DNA of 25,451 nucleotides from JBCDCP01 sp039181495. GTDB taxonomy: Bacteria > Pseudomonadota > Alphaproteobacteria > Rhizobiales > Tepidamorphaceae. Numbering within the stretch: position 1 is the first letter of the stretch; every line of letters starts with the position of its first letter. A program made the translations under genes and the position numbers. This document shows, in pieces, positions 7,053 to 15,875 of this stretch. The notes beneath the pieces were generated by a model that did not search any database, was not told the DNA's origin, and saw nothing but the letters and a program-made list of their open reading frames with translations. The DNA lies in NCBI GenBank assembly GCA_039181495.1, contig JBCDCP010000031.1:1-25451 (forward strand), read 5' to 3'.

Positions 7053-8291
7053 CTAGTGCAAACCGCCTGTCTGTGTTGCCAGGAGCCGCCAGATTTCGGC
7101 GCCAAACAGGAACCCGCACAAGCCTGCAGCCAAAAGCCCCCAAGGGTGCCAGCGAGCCAGACGTGGATGGGCGTCCGGCCGACGGCCAATGCGCCACAAC
7201 GCGATGTTGACGAGCCCGAAAACAGACAGGGTGGCAAGGCTTGCCGCCTGTGCCAGCCCGAGCAGCGGGAAGGCCAGAACGCAAAGCGAAATGGCGGCTG
7301 CGACACACAGGATCGCCGTCATCGGTGTCCGGCGTTCAGGATGCAACAGTGCCAACCAGCCAGGAATGAGACCATCGCGCGCCATGCCAAACAGGATCCG
7401 GCTTGCCATGATCATCTGCACCAGAATGCCATTGACCATGGCAAGCGCGGCGATGCCGGATATTGCGCTGCCATCGAGGTCGGTCACGCTCTCGAAAACA
7501 AAGCGCATCGGGGCTTCGGAATTGACCAGCCCGCTGCGGTCGGGGATGGCGACCGCCACCATGGCCAGCAGCACGTAAATGGTAACGGTGATGACCAGCG
7601 TCAGAATGATTGCCAGGGGCAGGGTGCGGTGAGGATTGATCGTTTCCTCAGCCAGATTTTCAATGTCCTCAAAACCGATAAAGGCAAAGAAGGCGACCAG
7701 CGCGCCGGCCAGAATGGCAACCGGCGCGGAAGATACGATGGCTGGCCCGGCACTCTGTTCCGCGCCTGACCCGATCAGGAAGGGGAAACCGCCAAACACG
7801 ACGACGACAAGCGTTCCCAGTTCAAGCACCGTTATGGCTGCTGCGAACAGCACACTCTCACGCACGCCGATGAAGGCGATGAACGCCAGCAAGACGATCA
7901 GTGCCACGGTCAGCGGCGCCCGGGACACGGGCATAAGGTCGGCGACATAGCCCGTGAATGCCAGAGCGATGACGGCACTGCTCACCGTGCCGACCACAAC
8001 CATCGCCAGACCAGCTGCGCGGCCCCAGCCCGGACCCAGACCCAATGTGACGTAGAACGCTTCACCGGCAGCGCGCGGGTAGACCCCTGCCAGCAGCGCG
8101 TAGGAAATTCCGGTGCACCCGGCAATCACACCGGCCAGCAGGAATGACCAGGCAGCATTATCGCCAGCAATCGCGACGATCTCGCCGATCAGTGCGAAGA
8201 TGCCGGCACCCACCGTGACACCGACGCCGTAGAAGACCAGGAGAGTCAGGCCGATTACGCGGCGCAGCGTCTGTGCGTCATCTGTTGACAC
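7053..8291 (-). CDS. APC family amino acid / amine permease
   Basis: 412 residues with about 12 transmembrane helices: an inner-membrane secondary transporter of the amino acid-polyamine-organocation superfamily. The first helix carries the APC signature GVGVTVGAGIFALIG (about 22-36), the unwound GAG/GIF segment that binds the substrate amine and carboxylate. Helix 6 contains F-F-A-F-I-G-F-E-D-I-E-N-L-A-E-E, another family hallmark, followed by N-P-x-R-x-L-P. The substrate cannot be determined. It is downstream of the ligase gene on the same strand (133 bp between ligase stop and this start) and precedes the DUF6460 gene by 26 bp. The proposed start at 8291 gives a short polar N-terminus (M-S-T-D-D-A) before helix 1, as is usual for the family. 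Confidence 0.92.
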   Translation of the reverse strand: MSTDDAQTLRRVIGLTLLVFYGVGVTVGAGIFALIGEIVAIAGDNAAWSFLLAGVIAGCTGISYALLAGVYPRAAGEAFYVTLGLGPGWGRAAGLAMVVVGTVSSAVIALAFTGYVADLMPVSRAPLTVALIVLLAFIAFIGVRESVLFAAAITVLELGTLVVVVFGGFPFLIGSGAEQSAGPAIVSSAPVAILAGALVAFFAFIGFEDIENLAEETINPHRTLPLAIILTLVITVTIYVLLAMVAVAIPDRSGLVNSEAPMRFVFESVTDLDGSAISGIAALAMVNGILVQMIMASRILFGMARDGLIPGWLALLHPERRTPMTAILCVAAAISLCVLAFPLLGLAQAASLATLSVFGLVNIALWRIGRRPDAHPRLARWHPWGLLAAGLCGFLFGAEIWRLLATQTGGLH

Positions 8292-8424
8292 CGCAATTCA
8301 CCTGCATCGAACAGAATTCAAACAAACTGAAATCATACCGGCTTTTGCGTGTGTTCGCTTGATGGAGCGCAGGAATGACCTCATGTGGCTCCGTCAGCCG
8401 CCGCCCCAACTGATCCCAAGGTGC

Positions 8425-10092
8425 TCAGGAATCCGAACGTGGCAGAAGTGTCTCGAGCATCTCGATCCGATCCGCTTCGGCGGGTGGCTTGTCCCAGCGA
8501 ATGCGGGCGATCCTTGGAAACCGCATGGCAACACCGGATTTGTGTCGCGTCGACCGGTTGAGACCTTCAAACGCGATCTCCAGCACCAGTCCGCTTTCTG
8601 CGTCGGCCTTGACGGCCCGAACGGGGCCGAAGCGGTCGACCGTGTTCTGACGGACATGTTTGTCGAGCTTCTTCAGTTCCACATCGGTGAAGCCAGAATA
8701 GGCTTTGCCGACCGGAACCAATTCCTCGCCCTCATCGCCGGTGCGCCACACCCCAAAGGTATAGTCAGAATAAAAGGAAGAGCGTTTGCCGTGGCCACGC
8801 TGCGCATACATCATTACCGCATCGACCGTGTACGGGTCGCGTTTCCATTTGAACCAGGGGCCCTTCGGCCTGCCGGAGACATACGGGCTGTCATGGCGTT
8901 TGAGCATAATGCCTTCCACGGCATCGGCATCATCACCCGCACCGTGACTAGCCGGATCGGCGCGCGCCGAACCCAACTCATCCCAGTCACCAAACGCCAC
9001 CTTTGGCGACAGGTCGATGTTCGGTGACGACAAGGCCCCGACAAGAGCTTCAAGCTCGGTGCGCCGATCCTGAAATGATGCGCCACGTAGGTCATCGCCC
9101 TCAAGTGCCAGAACGTCATAGGCGCGCAAGTGGGCCGGATGGCTGTCCATGAGCTTCTTGGTGACCGTCTTGCGATTAAGCCTTTGCTGAAGGTCGTTGA
9201 AGGGTTGGACACGCCCTTGCCGAACGACGAGCAACTCGCCATCGATCGCGCCGGTGAAATTCAGTGCCTCCAGCAGGTCGGGAAACGTCTCGGAGATATC
9301 CTCGCCAGTGCGCGAGTAAAGCCGCCGGATGACATGTCCATGCCGGTCGGTGCCGCATACGGCCTGCACCCGGATGCCGTCCCATTTCCATTCAGCCGCA
9401 TAGTCGGCCGGATCAAGTTTGCCGAAGTCGTCGTCTTCGATCGGGTGAGCGAGCATGGCTGGCCGGAATGGCGCGGGATTGTCGGAAACGGGCTTTCCGG
9501 CATGCCCTTCAAGCCATGCGAAAAGGCTCTCATAGGGCGGTTCCAGGCCGTGCCAGACATCTTCGATCGCATCAGTGTCCGGGGATGTTTCGTTGGCGAG
9601 CATGGCAACGGCCGTCTTGGCGAGTCGCGCCGAGACACCAATCCGCAGACCACCAGTGATCAGTTTGAGAAATGCCCATCGTCCGGTTTCATCGAGCCGG
9701 TCCAACATCGCCGCGACAAGGTCTGGCATCTGCGCGCGTGGGGTCTCGCTCAAAAAAGTGACGACCTGGCTGAGCGATGGTGGCAGCGCGATCGCTTCTT
9801 GACCACCTGTCTCCTGCTCCGGCGCAGGCCAAATCAGAGACACGGTCTCCGAGAGATCTCCGACATAGTCATAGGACAGCCGGAACAGGACCGGGTCGAC
9901 ACGTTCCTCGACAAGTCCGCGCACGAGCCCCGGTTTGGCATGGCGGAAATCGAGTGCGCCGGTGAGCGCCGCCAGCGCCCAGCCGCGATCGGGGTCCGGG
10001 GTTGTTCGGAAGTGGTCAGCAATCAGCCGCAGCTTGCCGTTGCGCTGCGGCGTTAGGATGAGACGTTCAATCAGTTCAGCGAAGTCCTGCAT
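8425..10092 (-). CDS. ATP-dependent DNA ligase, Lhr-cluster (ligase-associated repair) type
   Basis: Seals nicks with ATP. 555 residues: an N-terminal helical DNA-binding domain (about 1-205), nucleotidyltransferase domain (about 210-415) and C-terminal OB domain (about 420-540). Motif I is WKWDG with adenylated Lys236. Motif Ia is SRTGEDIS (260-267), motif III AIDGELLV with Glu286, motif IIIa LRAYDVLAL, motif IV EGIMLKR with Glu393, and motif V WFKWKR with Lys415 and Lys417. All adenylylation residues are present. The length and sequence style match the ligase that accompanies the Lhr-Core helicase, MBL exonuclease and metallophosphoesterase in many bacteria (TIGR04120-type), not LigD or LigC. 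Those three partners lie just to the right. Divergent from the DUF938 gene with about 80 bp between. Confidence 0.95.
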   Translation of the reverse strand: MQDFAELIERLILTPQRNGKLRLIADHFRTTPDPDRGWALAALTGALDFRHAKPGLVRGLVEERVDPVLFRLSYDYVGDLSETVSLIWPAPEQETGGQEAIALPPSLSQVVTFLSETPRAQMPDLVAAMLDRLDETGRWAFLKLITGGLRIGVSARLAKTAVAMLANETSPDTDAIEDVWHGLEPPYESLFAWLEGHAGKPVSDNPAPFRPAMLAHPIEDDDFGKLDPADYAAEWKWDGIRVQAVCGTDRHGHVIRRLYSRTGEDISETFPDLLEALNFTGAIDGELLVVRQGRVQPFNDLQQRLNRKTVTKKLMDSHPAHLRAYDVLALEGDDLRGASFQDRRTELEALVGALSSPNIDLSPKVAFGDWDELGSARADPASHGAGDDADAVEGIMLKRHDSPYVSGRPKGPWFKWKRDPYTVDAVMMYAQRGHGKRSSFYSDYTFGVWRTGDEGEELVPVGKAYSGFTDVELKKLDKHVRQNTVDRFGPVRAVKADAESGLVLEIAFEGLNRSTRHKSGVAMRFPRIARIRWDKPPAEADRIEMLETLLPRSDS

Positions 10093-10172
10093 TGTCTCGT
10101 CACATAGCGATGTCTGAACTTGTGCGAAAGGATGATTGCCAGTGTCACTTCATTCGGCATGATTTCTTTCTA

Positions 10173-10874
10173 ATGGCCGATCTGGACGAGAACAGCGGGC
10201 ACGGGTCTCCGCAGCCCTTCATGATTGAACGTGACACGGTCGCCGGCGACGACTTGAGGCGCGTGGCCCCGGCCGCTCTGCGTAATGAGACTGCGATCAT
10301 CCGCGTTCTCGCCGACGTGCTTGAACATGCCGGTCTTCGCGAGGGGCGCCACCATGCGCTCGAACTGGCCAGTGGTACGGGCCAGCATTGCGCAACGTTC
10401 GCTCGCGTGTTCCCCGACATCGAATGGACTCCAAGCGACCGCGACGAAATTGCATTGGCGAGTATCTCCGCCTGGCGGTCACATGCCGGCCTCCCGAATA
10501 TGGCCAAACCCGTGCCGGTCGATCTGAACCGCCGCGACTGGCAGGACGGCATATCCCCGGGTCTTGGGTTGGTGCTCGCGGTCAACCTACTGCATATCAG
10601 CCCTTGGGAAACCACGATCTCGGTTTTGTCCGGTGTATCGAAGTTGCTGGCATCGCATGGCCGGTTGATCGTTTATGGCTGTTTCAAGAGAGACGGTGAC
10701 TGGGTGTCTGAATCCAATCAGGCTTTCGATGAAACCCTGCGCAATGAAGACTCCCGATGGGGTGTCCGTGACACCGTGGACGTTGCGGCCGAGGCTGCAA
10801 AGCATGGACTGTTGATGTCTGACGCTATCGCCATGCCGGCAAACAATACGATCCTCGTTTTCCGGCTGGCTTGA
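10173..10874 (+). CDS. DUF938 family, methyltransferase-like protein
   Basis: 233 residues from the ATG at 10173. The frame is open from 10092 and also offers ATGs at 10110 and 10221; none has a convincing Shine-Dalgarno, so the start is uncertain. The family core begins with R-R-V-A-P-A-A-L-R-N. Next comes a Rossmann-type SAM-binding motif LELASGTGQHC with a downstream acidic site W-T-P-S-D-R-D, then LVLAVNLLHISPW, which is the D/N-x-x-H segment typical of DUF938. The family is annotated as a putative SAM-dependent methyltransferase with no proven substrate. It lies on the plus strand between the ligase and exonuclease genes, which are both on the minus strand, so it interrupts the usual exonuclease-ligase pairing. 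Confidence 0.85.
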   Translation: MADLDENSGHGSPQPFMIERDTVAGDDLRRVAPAALRNETAIIRVLADVLEHAGLREGRHHALELASGTGQHCATFARVFPDIEWTPSDRDEIALASISAWRSHAGLPNMAKPVPVDLNRRDWQDGISPGLGLVLAVNLLHISPWETTISVLSGVSKLLASHGRLIVYGCFKRDGDWVSESNQAFDETLRNEDSRWGVRDTVDVAAEAAKHGLLMSDAIAMPANNTILVFRLA

Positions 10875-10884
10875 TCGTCTCGGG

Positions 10885-11943
10885 TTAATCACCCTCATCT
10901 TCATAACCGACGAGAGCCAGAGGTTTGGCGGCATAGCCGTTGAGTTCGGCCCACCGCGCAAGGGCGTCCTCACGCCCGTGTGTGATCCAGACTTCTTCTG
11001 GATCGACATCGCGAATGGTGTCGGTCAGTTCATCCCAGTCGGCATGGTCGGAGACGATGAGCGGTAGCTCGACGCCGCGCTGCTTGGCGCGCTGTTTCAC
11101 GCGCATCCAGCCGGACGCAAAGCAGGCAATAGGGTCCGGGAAGCGGCGCGCCCATGTGTCTGCGAAAGCAGATGGCGGGCCGACGATGATGCGGCCGGCA
11201 AAGTCATTCTTCGCAGACCGATCCTTTGTATTGATCGTTGCCGGTTCGAGCGGTCCGAGATCAACACTCTCTGCGTCGTAGAGGTCGCAGAGCTTGGTCA
11301 GCGCACCATGAATGAAGATCGGAGCGTTGTAGCCGGTCTGCCGGATCAGCTTGATGACCCGCTGTGCCTTGCCCAGCGCGTACGCGCCTACGAGATGCGC
11401 GCGGTCAGGAAACTGTCGAAGCGACGTCATCAGTTTCCCTATTTCGTCACGATCATCGGGGTGCCGGAACACCGGGAGTCCGAACGTGGCTTCGGTGACG
11501 AACACATTCGCCCTCACCGGCGTGAAGGTTTCGCAGGTCGGATCGGCGCGCCGTTTGTAGTCGCCTGAAACGCAGATCTTCAGACCTTTATGCTCAACAA
11601 GGATTTGCGCTGAGCCAAGGACATGGCCTGCCGGCAACGCCGACACGTCGACTCCATTGATCCTGACAGTCTCGCCATACTGGATCGCCTGTTGGTCGGC
11701 GGCGTGGTTCTCGCCCATCCGCACCGCCATGATGGCAAGTGTCTCTGGCGTGGCCAGCACCTTTGAATGGCCCGGCCGCGCGTGGTCCGAATGTCCATGG
11801 GTTACGACAGCGCGATCCACCGCCCGGACAGGATCAATGTAGAAATCGCCAATCGGGCAGTAGAGCCCGGCGGGCGTCGGGTGTAGCAAGGCTTCGGGTG
11901 TAAGCGTCGGCATGTCAGCGCATGTAGCGTCACCTTGGGTCAT
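10885..11943 (-). CDS. Ligase-associated exonuclease, MBL / beta-CASP fold
   Basis: 352 residues from the ATG at 11943, which has a G-run (GGGGG) 7 nt upstream. An alternative ATG at 11913 gives 342 residues. The frame stays open to 12096, but that would overlap the helicase start region. Metallo-beta-lactamase motifs: THGHSDH (about 48-54) for the two-metal centre, His107 in ALPAGHVLGSAQ, Asp128 in VSGDYKR, then beta-CASP elements including the acidic VTEATFG segment, IVSDHADWDEL and WITHGRED near the end. It matches the TIGR04122-type exonuclease of the Lhr-Core cluster, predicted to trim DNA or RNA ends before ligation. It is divergent from the helicase gene, with 64 bp between the two starts, so both may share a control region. 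Convergent to the DUF938 gene with 10 bp between stops. Confidence 0.92.
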   Translation of the reverse strand: MTQGDATCADMPTLTPEALLHPTPAGLYCPIGDFYIDPVRAVDRAVVTHGHSDHARPGHSKVLATPETLAIMAVRMGENHAADQQAIQYGETVRINGVDVSALPAGHVLGSAQILVEHKGLKICVSGDYKRRADPTCETFTPVRANVFVTEATFGLPVFRHPDDRDEIGKLMTSLRQFPDRAHLVGAYALGKAQRVIKLIRQTGYNAPIFIHGALTKLCDLYDAESVDLGPLEPATINTKDRSAKNDFAGRIIVGPPSAFADTWARRFPDPIACFASGWMRVKQRAKQRGVELPLIVSDHADWDELTDTIRDVDPEEVWITHGREDALARWAELNGYAAKPLALVGYEDEGD

Positions 11944-12007
11944 TGCACAGCCCCCAAATGCGCCGACCAGCCCTTGACCGCTGTCGCGAACTGCCATCTT
12001 TCGCACC

Positions 12008-14608
12008 ATGGCCGAAGCCAAGAACAAGTATGCCGCCCCGGTTCTGCCGCCAACCTTTACCGACTGGTTCGCAAGCCGCGGCTGGGCGTTGCGCACCCAT
12101 CAGGCGGATCTGATCGAGGCCGGCGAGCGGCGTGCTTCGACCTTGCTGATCGCACCGACGGGGGCGGGCAAGACTCTGGCAGGTTTCCTACCGAGCCTGA
12201 TCGACCTTCACGAAATCCGGACCAGCGCACCGAAAAACCCGCCGCTGCCGAAGCCGGACCTGACAACGGCTTTGAAGGCGTCCGACAGCATGGCCCAGAT
12301 CGCCGCATGGCGCGCCGCCCGCAAGGGCCGGACCGGACTGCACACGCTCTACATTTCGCCACTCAAGGCATTGGCCGTCGATATTGCCCGCAACCTTGAG
12401 GCGCCAATCGCTGAGATGGCTCTGCCGATCCGCGTCGAGACCCGAACTGGTGACACCGGCACGTCCAAACGCCAGCGCCAGAAAAGCGACCCGCCAGATA
12501 TTCTGTTGACCACGCCCGAACAGGTTTCACTGCTGCTTGCAAGCCGCGAAGCTCCTGAGCTGTTTGCTTCACTCGACACCGTGGTGCTGGATGAGCTGCA
12601 CGCGTTGGTGACTTCCAAGCGCGGCGATCTCCTGAGTCTTGCCATCGCCCGGCTACGGAAACTCGCGCCGGATGTCCGATGCGTCGGCTTGTCGGCGACG
12701 GTGGCCGACCCCGATGCGTTGCGACGCTATCTCGTGCCCCAATTCCCGGGGGAAGACCGTCTCTCGGAACTCGTTACCACCAGCCAGGGCACCAAGCCGC
12801 ATGTCAGCATTCTCGCATCCGACGAACGCGTCCCCTGGTCGGGGCATATGGGCCGATATGCAATCAACGATGTCTACGGACTGATCCAGCAACATGCTCT
12901 CAGCCTGATCTTCGTCAACACCCGTGCACAGGCAGAGATGACGTTTCACGAATTGTGGACGGCCAATGATGACGGGCTGCCCATTGCGCTGCATCACGGT
13001 TCGCTCGATGCCGGTCAGCGCCGCAAGGTCGAGGCGGCCATGGCGGCAGGCAAGTTGCGGGCGGTAGTCTGCACCTCCACCCTCGATCTTGGCATCGACT
13101 GGGGTGATGTTGATCTCGTCATCCATATGGGCGCGCCCAAGGGGGCAAGCCGACTTGCCCAGCGCATCGGCAGGGCCAATCACCGTATGGATGAACCTTC
13201 GCGCGCGGTTCTCGTGCCCACCAACCGTTTCGAGATCATGGAGTGTCGCGCTGCCATCTCTGCGCTTGCCGAGGGTGCCCAGGACACACCGCCACTTGGT
13301 CCCGGCGGGCTCGATGTTCTGGCCCAGCATGTTCTGGGCATGGCCGTGGCCGGTCCCTTCGATGCTGATGATCTATTTGACGAAGTCTGCACAGCGGCGC
13401 CCTACAGGGATCTCAAACGCGACACGTTCGATCAGGTGGTCGATTTCGTCTCAACCGGCGGCTACGCGCTCAAGGTCTACGACCGCTACGCCCGCATCCG
13501 CCAGCGCAATGACGGAATGTGGCGTGTCTCCAACCCCAATGTGGCGCAACGCTACCGCATGAATGTCGGGACGATTGTCGGCTCCGAATTGCTCAAGGTG
13601 CGCCAGGTGCGTGACGGGCCGAAGCCGCGCCTGGTCGGCGGCAGGGTGCTCGGTGAAATCGAAGAGTGGTTCATTAGCCAGCTGGAGCCATCGGACACTT
13701 TCCTTTTTGCAGGCCAGGTCCTTAAGCTGCAGGGCGTGCGTGAGACTGACGTGTTCGTATCGCGAACCGCGTCCACCGAACCCAAGATCCCATCCTATCA
13801 AGGCGGCAAGTTCCCGCTATCGACCTATCTCGCCGATCGCGTGCGCCGCATGCTGCCCGATCCGGCCAAGTGGGCAAAACTGGGTCCGCAGCTTTCGGAA
13901 TGGCTCTCGATCCAGGCTCGAAAGTCGGTCCTGCCACAACCCGATCAGCTCCTGATCGAAACCTTCCCGCGCAGCAACAAGCATTATCTCGTTTGTTATC
14001 CCTTTGATGGCCGTTTGTGTCACCAGACGCTTGGGATGTTACTGACCCGGCGGCTCGAACGAATGGGTGCCAAGCCGCTCGGCTTCGTTGCCAGCGAGTA
14101 CGCCCTTTCGGTCTGGATGCTGTCTGATCTGTCGGCGCAGATCGCCTCAGGCGCTATCGATCTCGATGTCCTGTTCGAGCAGGACATGCTGGGTGATGAT
14201 CTGGAGGAGTGGCTCGACGACTCCCAGCTCTACAAAAGCACCTTCCGGAACTGCGCCATCATCTCCGGGCTCATCGAGCGCAACACCCAGGGTCGCGAGA
14301 AGACCGGCCGCCAGATGACGGTCTCATCCGATCTGATCTATGACGTCCTGCGCCAGCACCAACCCGATCACATTCTGCTGCAGGCGACACGCGCCGACGC
14401 AGCCACCGGTCTTCTCGATATTCGCCGGCTTGGCGACATGCTCCGACGGATCAAGGGTCACATTATCCATCGCGCTCTCGACAGGGTTTCCCCGTTGGCG
14501 GTTCCCGTCTTGCTCGAAATCGGCAAGGAGCCTGTTTACGGCGAGGCCAATGAGGTCATTCTGGCGGAAAGCGCCGATGATCTGATTCGCGAAGCGATGG
14601 CGCCATGA
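12008..14608 (+). CDS. Ligase-associated DEXH helicase (Lhr-Core)
   Basis: 866 residues. ATP-dependent 3'-5' single-strand DNA translocase and helicase in the described family. SF2 motifs in order: I APTGAGKT with Lys55, Ia ISPLKALA, TTPEQ, II DELH (195-198), III SATV (229-232), IV FVNTRAQAE, V VVCTSTLDLGIDWGD, VI QRIGRANHR (385-393). The rest, about 430-866, fits the winged-helix and Lhr-specific domains of the Lhr-Core. The long C-terminal extension of full-length Lhr (about 1,500 residues) is absent, which identifies the Lhr-Core/TIGR04121 type. The start at 12008 faces the exonuclease start. Its stop overlaps the phosphoesterase start in ATGA (14605-14608), showing translational coupling. 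This helicase with MPE, exonuclease and ligase is the known bacterial repair cluster, as in Pseudomonas putida. Confidence 0.96.
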   Translation: MAEAKNKYAAPVLPPTFTDWFASRGWALRTHQADLIEAGERRASTLLIAPTGAGKTLAGFLPSLIDLHEIRTSAPKNPPLPKPDLTTALKASDSMAQIAAWRAARKGRTGLHTLYISPLKALAVDIARNLEAPIAEMALPIRVETRTGDTGTSKRQRQKSDPPDILLTTPEQVSLLLASREAPELFASLDTVVLDELHALVTSKRGDLLSLAIARLRKLAPDVRCVGLSATVADPDALRRYLVPQFPGEDRLSELVTTSQGTKPHVSILASDERVPWSGHMGRYAINDVYGLIQQHALSLIFVNTRAQAEMTFHELWTANDDGLPIALHHGSLDAGQRRKVEAAMAAGKLRAVVCTSTLDLGIDWGDVDLVIHMGAPKGASRLAQRIGRANHRMDEPSRAVLVPTNRFEIMECRAAISALAEGAQDTPPLGPGGLDVLAQHVLGMAVAGPFDADDLFDEVCTAAPYRDLKRDTFDQVVDFVSTGGYALKVYDRYARIRQRNDGMWRVSNPNVAQRYRMNVGTIVGSELLKVRQVRDGPKPRLVGGRVLGEIEEWFISQLEPSDTFLFAGQVLKLQGVRETDVFVSRTASTEPKIPSYQGGKFPLSTYLADRVRRMLPDPAKWAKLGPQLSEWLSIQARKSVLPQPDQLLIETFPRSNKHYLVCYPFDGRLCHQTLGMLLTRRLERMGAKPLGFVASEYALSVWMLSDLSAQIASGAIDLDVLFEQDMLGDDLEEWLDDSQLYKSTFRNCAIISGLIERNTQGREKTGRQMTVSSDLIYDVLRQHQPDHILLQATRADAATGLLDIRRLGDMLRRIKGHIIHRALDRVSPLAVPVLLEIGKEPVYGEANEVILAESADDLIREAMAP

Positions 14609-15384
14609 CGCAGCAGACCGGCGAGACCAGATTGCTGGAGGACGATACCCTGATGCGCGCTGCCGCCGAACCGATCAGCGAGCAAACCGAGAGAGCTGAG
14701 CAGTCTGCTTCACCAGTCGTGGCCGGCGTGCAGCTCGAAATCGACTGTGCCGGCACATTATGGTGGCCGGACGAACGCCTGCTCGTTGTATCCGATCTGC
14801 ATTTGGAGAAGGGGTCATCCCACGCCGAACGGGGGATGTTGATACCACCCTATGACACGGCGGCAACTCTGGCCAAGCTTGCGGTGGTCATAGCTCGACG
14901 TGATCCCGCTCGCGTCATCTCGCTTGGCGACAGTTTTCATGATCGCAGGGCAGCCAGCCGTCTGTCTGGTCCAGATCTGGATGCGCTGACTGCAATCATG
15001 CAAGGTCGAGACTGGATTTGGATATCTGGCAATCACGATCCCGAGGCGCCGGACGATCTCGACGGGACCTGCACCGCTGAACTGGCCATTGGTCCACTTG
15101 TCTTTCGTCATGAGCCCCGTGCCGGCAATGCGCCGGGAGAGATTGCAGGACATCTGCACCCTGCGGCACGCGTCCGCGCACGCGGCCGGTCGGTCCGGCG
15201 GCGATGTCTGGCCTCGGACGGCCATCGCGCGATCCTGCCGGCATTTGGTGCCTATACCGGCGGGCTGAACCTGCGCAGTCGCCCATTTGATAGCTTGTTC
15301 GATGCATCCAGCCTCAATGCGTGGATGCTCGGCGACGACGCAGTTTACAGGGTGCCGCTCAAGCGGCTTTCTCCAGGGGTCTAG
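14605..15384 (+). CDS. Ligase-associated DNA-damage-response metallophosphoesterase (MPE nuclease)
   Basis: 259 residues. A two-metal calcineurin-like phosphoesterase; the Pseudomonas putida relative is reported as a Mn-dependent DNA endonuclease. Metal motifs are complete: SDLHLEKG (63-70), GDSFHD (108-113), SGNHDP (141-146), His169 in VFRHEP and GHLHP (182-186). An N-terminal extension of about 40 polar residues precedes the fold. It is longer than I would expect, so an internal start is possible, but the ATGA overlap with the helicase gene supports 14605. Matches TIGR04123. It ends in CTAG, where its TAG stop overlaps the TAG of the convergent DUF3429 gene. Confidence 0.93.
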   Translation: MTQQTGETRLLEDDTLMRAAAEPISEQTERAEQSASPVVAGVQLEIDCAGTLWWPDERLLVVSDLHLEKGSSHAERGMLIPPYDTAATLAKLAVVIARRDPARVISLGDSFHDRRAASRLSGPDLDALTAIMQGRDWIWISGNHDPEAPDDLDGTCTAELAIGPLVFRHEPRAGNAPGEIAGHLHPAARVRARGRSVRRRCLASDGHRAILPAFGAYTGGLNLRSRPFDSLFDASSLNAWMLGDDAVYRVPLKRLSPGV

Positions 15385-15845
15385 AGAGCGATCATCAGGA
15401 GCCCGCTGCAGGCCCCAACGGTTAGCCACAGCCGCAGTTTCGAGAACCACTGCGGTGCGCGGCCCTGGTTCACGAACTGAACGTCCGCTGCCAGCATCCC
15501 GACCAGTCCGAGGATCAGCATAGCGATACCGATCTGCCCCGGCACGAGCAGGGCACCCCATGCGAACAGGGACGGTGCCACAGACAAGGCCAACTGGAAC
15601 CACAGGTCGTCCTTGTTGAAGGGCTGGATCGCAAGACCCCACCGAATGCCGCCGAGGAAAGACAGGATCACTGCGCCATAGTAGCGAACCGCGTCGACCG
15701 CGAAAGCTGACCAATAGGGATCGGTCAGGGCGATCGCCGCCACGCCGCAGGCGATAAATGGAATGACGCCGAGCACCCCCAAGATCAGAGCCGGTTGCGG
15801 AATTCGGCTGTCGTCGCCAATCGGCTCGTCGGACATGATGGTCAT
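15381..15845 (-). CDS. DUF3429 family membrane protein
   Basis: 154 residues (ATG at 15845; a second ATG at 15836 is equally plausible). Four or five hydrophobic segments, with the family-typical block Y-G-A-V-I-L-S-F-L-G-G-I-R-W-G (about 55-69) between the first two helices. DUF3429 proteins are inner-membrane proteins of unknown function, common in Proteobacteria. It is the last gene of the minus-strand unit tauE - TIGR02186-like - DUF3429, 30 bp behind the preceding gene. Confidence 0.85.
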   Translation of the reverse strand: MTIMSDEPIGDDSRIPQPALILGVLGVIPFIACGVAAIALTDPYWSAFAVDAVRYYGAVILSFLGGIRWGLAIQPFNKDDLWFQLALSVAPSLFAWGALLVPGQIGIAMLILGLVGMLAADVQFVNQGRAPQWFSKLRLWLTVGACSGLLMIAL

Positions 15846-15875
15846 ACCGCGTCGCGTCCCATCCAGGTGCAGACT

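Noticed and set aside
6975..7769. 264-codon open frame on the plus strand
   Set aside because: Antisense to the APC permease gene; low-complexity Gln/Arg/Asn composition and no motif.
9130..10056. 308-codon open frame on the plus strand
   Set aside because: Antisense shadow of the ATP-dependent ligase gene, whose catalytic motifs are complete.
10093..10172. SOS-box-like GAAC-N7-AAAG at about 10113-10127 between ligase and DUF938
   Set aside because: The second half-site does not match GAAC or GTTC, so it falls short of the alphaproteobacterial LexA box.
12653..13330. 225-codon open frame on the minus strand
   Set aside because: Antisense to helicase motifs III-VI, which are intact on the plus strand.
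8425..15384. Ligase/helicase/nuclease set as a new anti-phage system
   Set aside because: It is the described Lhr-Core, MPE, exonuclease and ligase repair cluster, with no defence, mobile or toxin genes around it.
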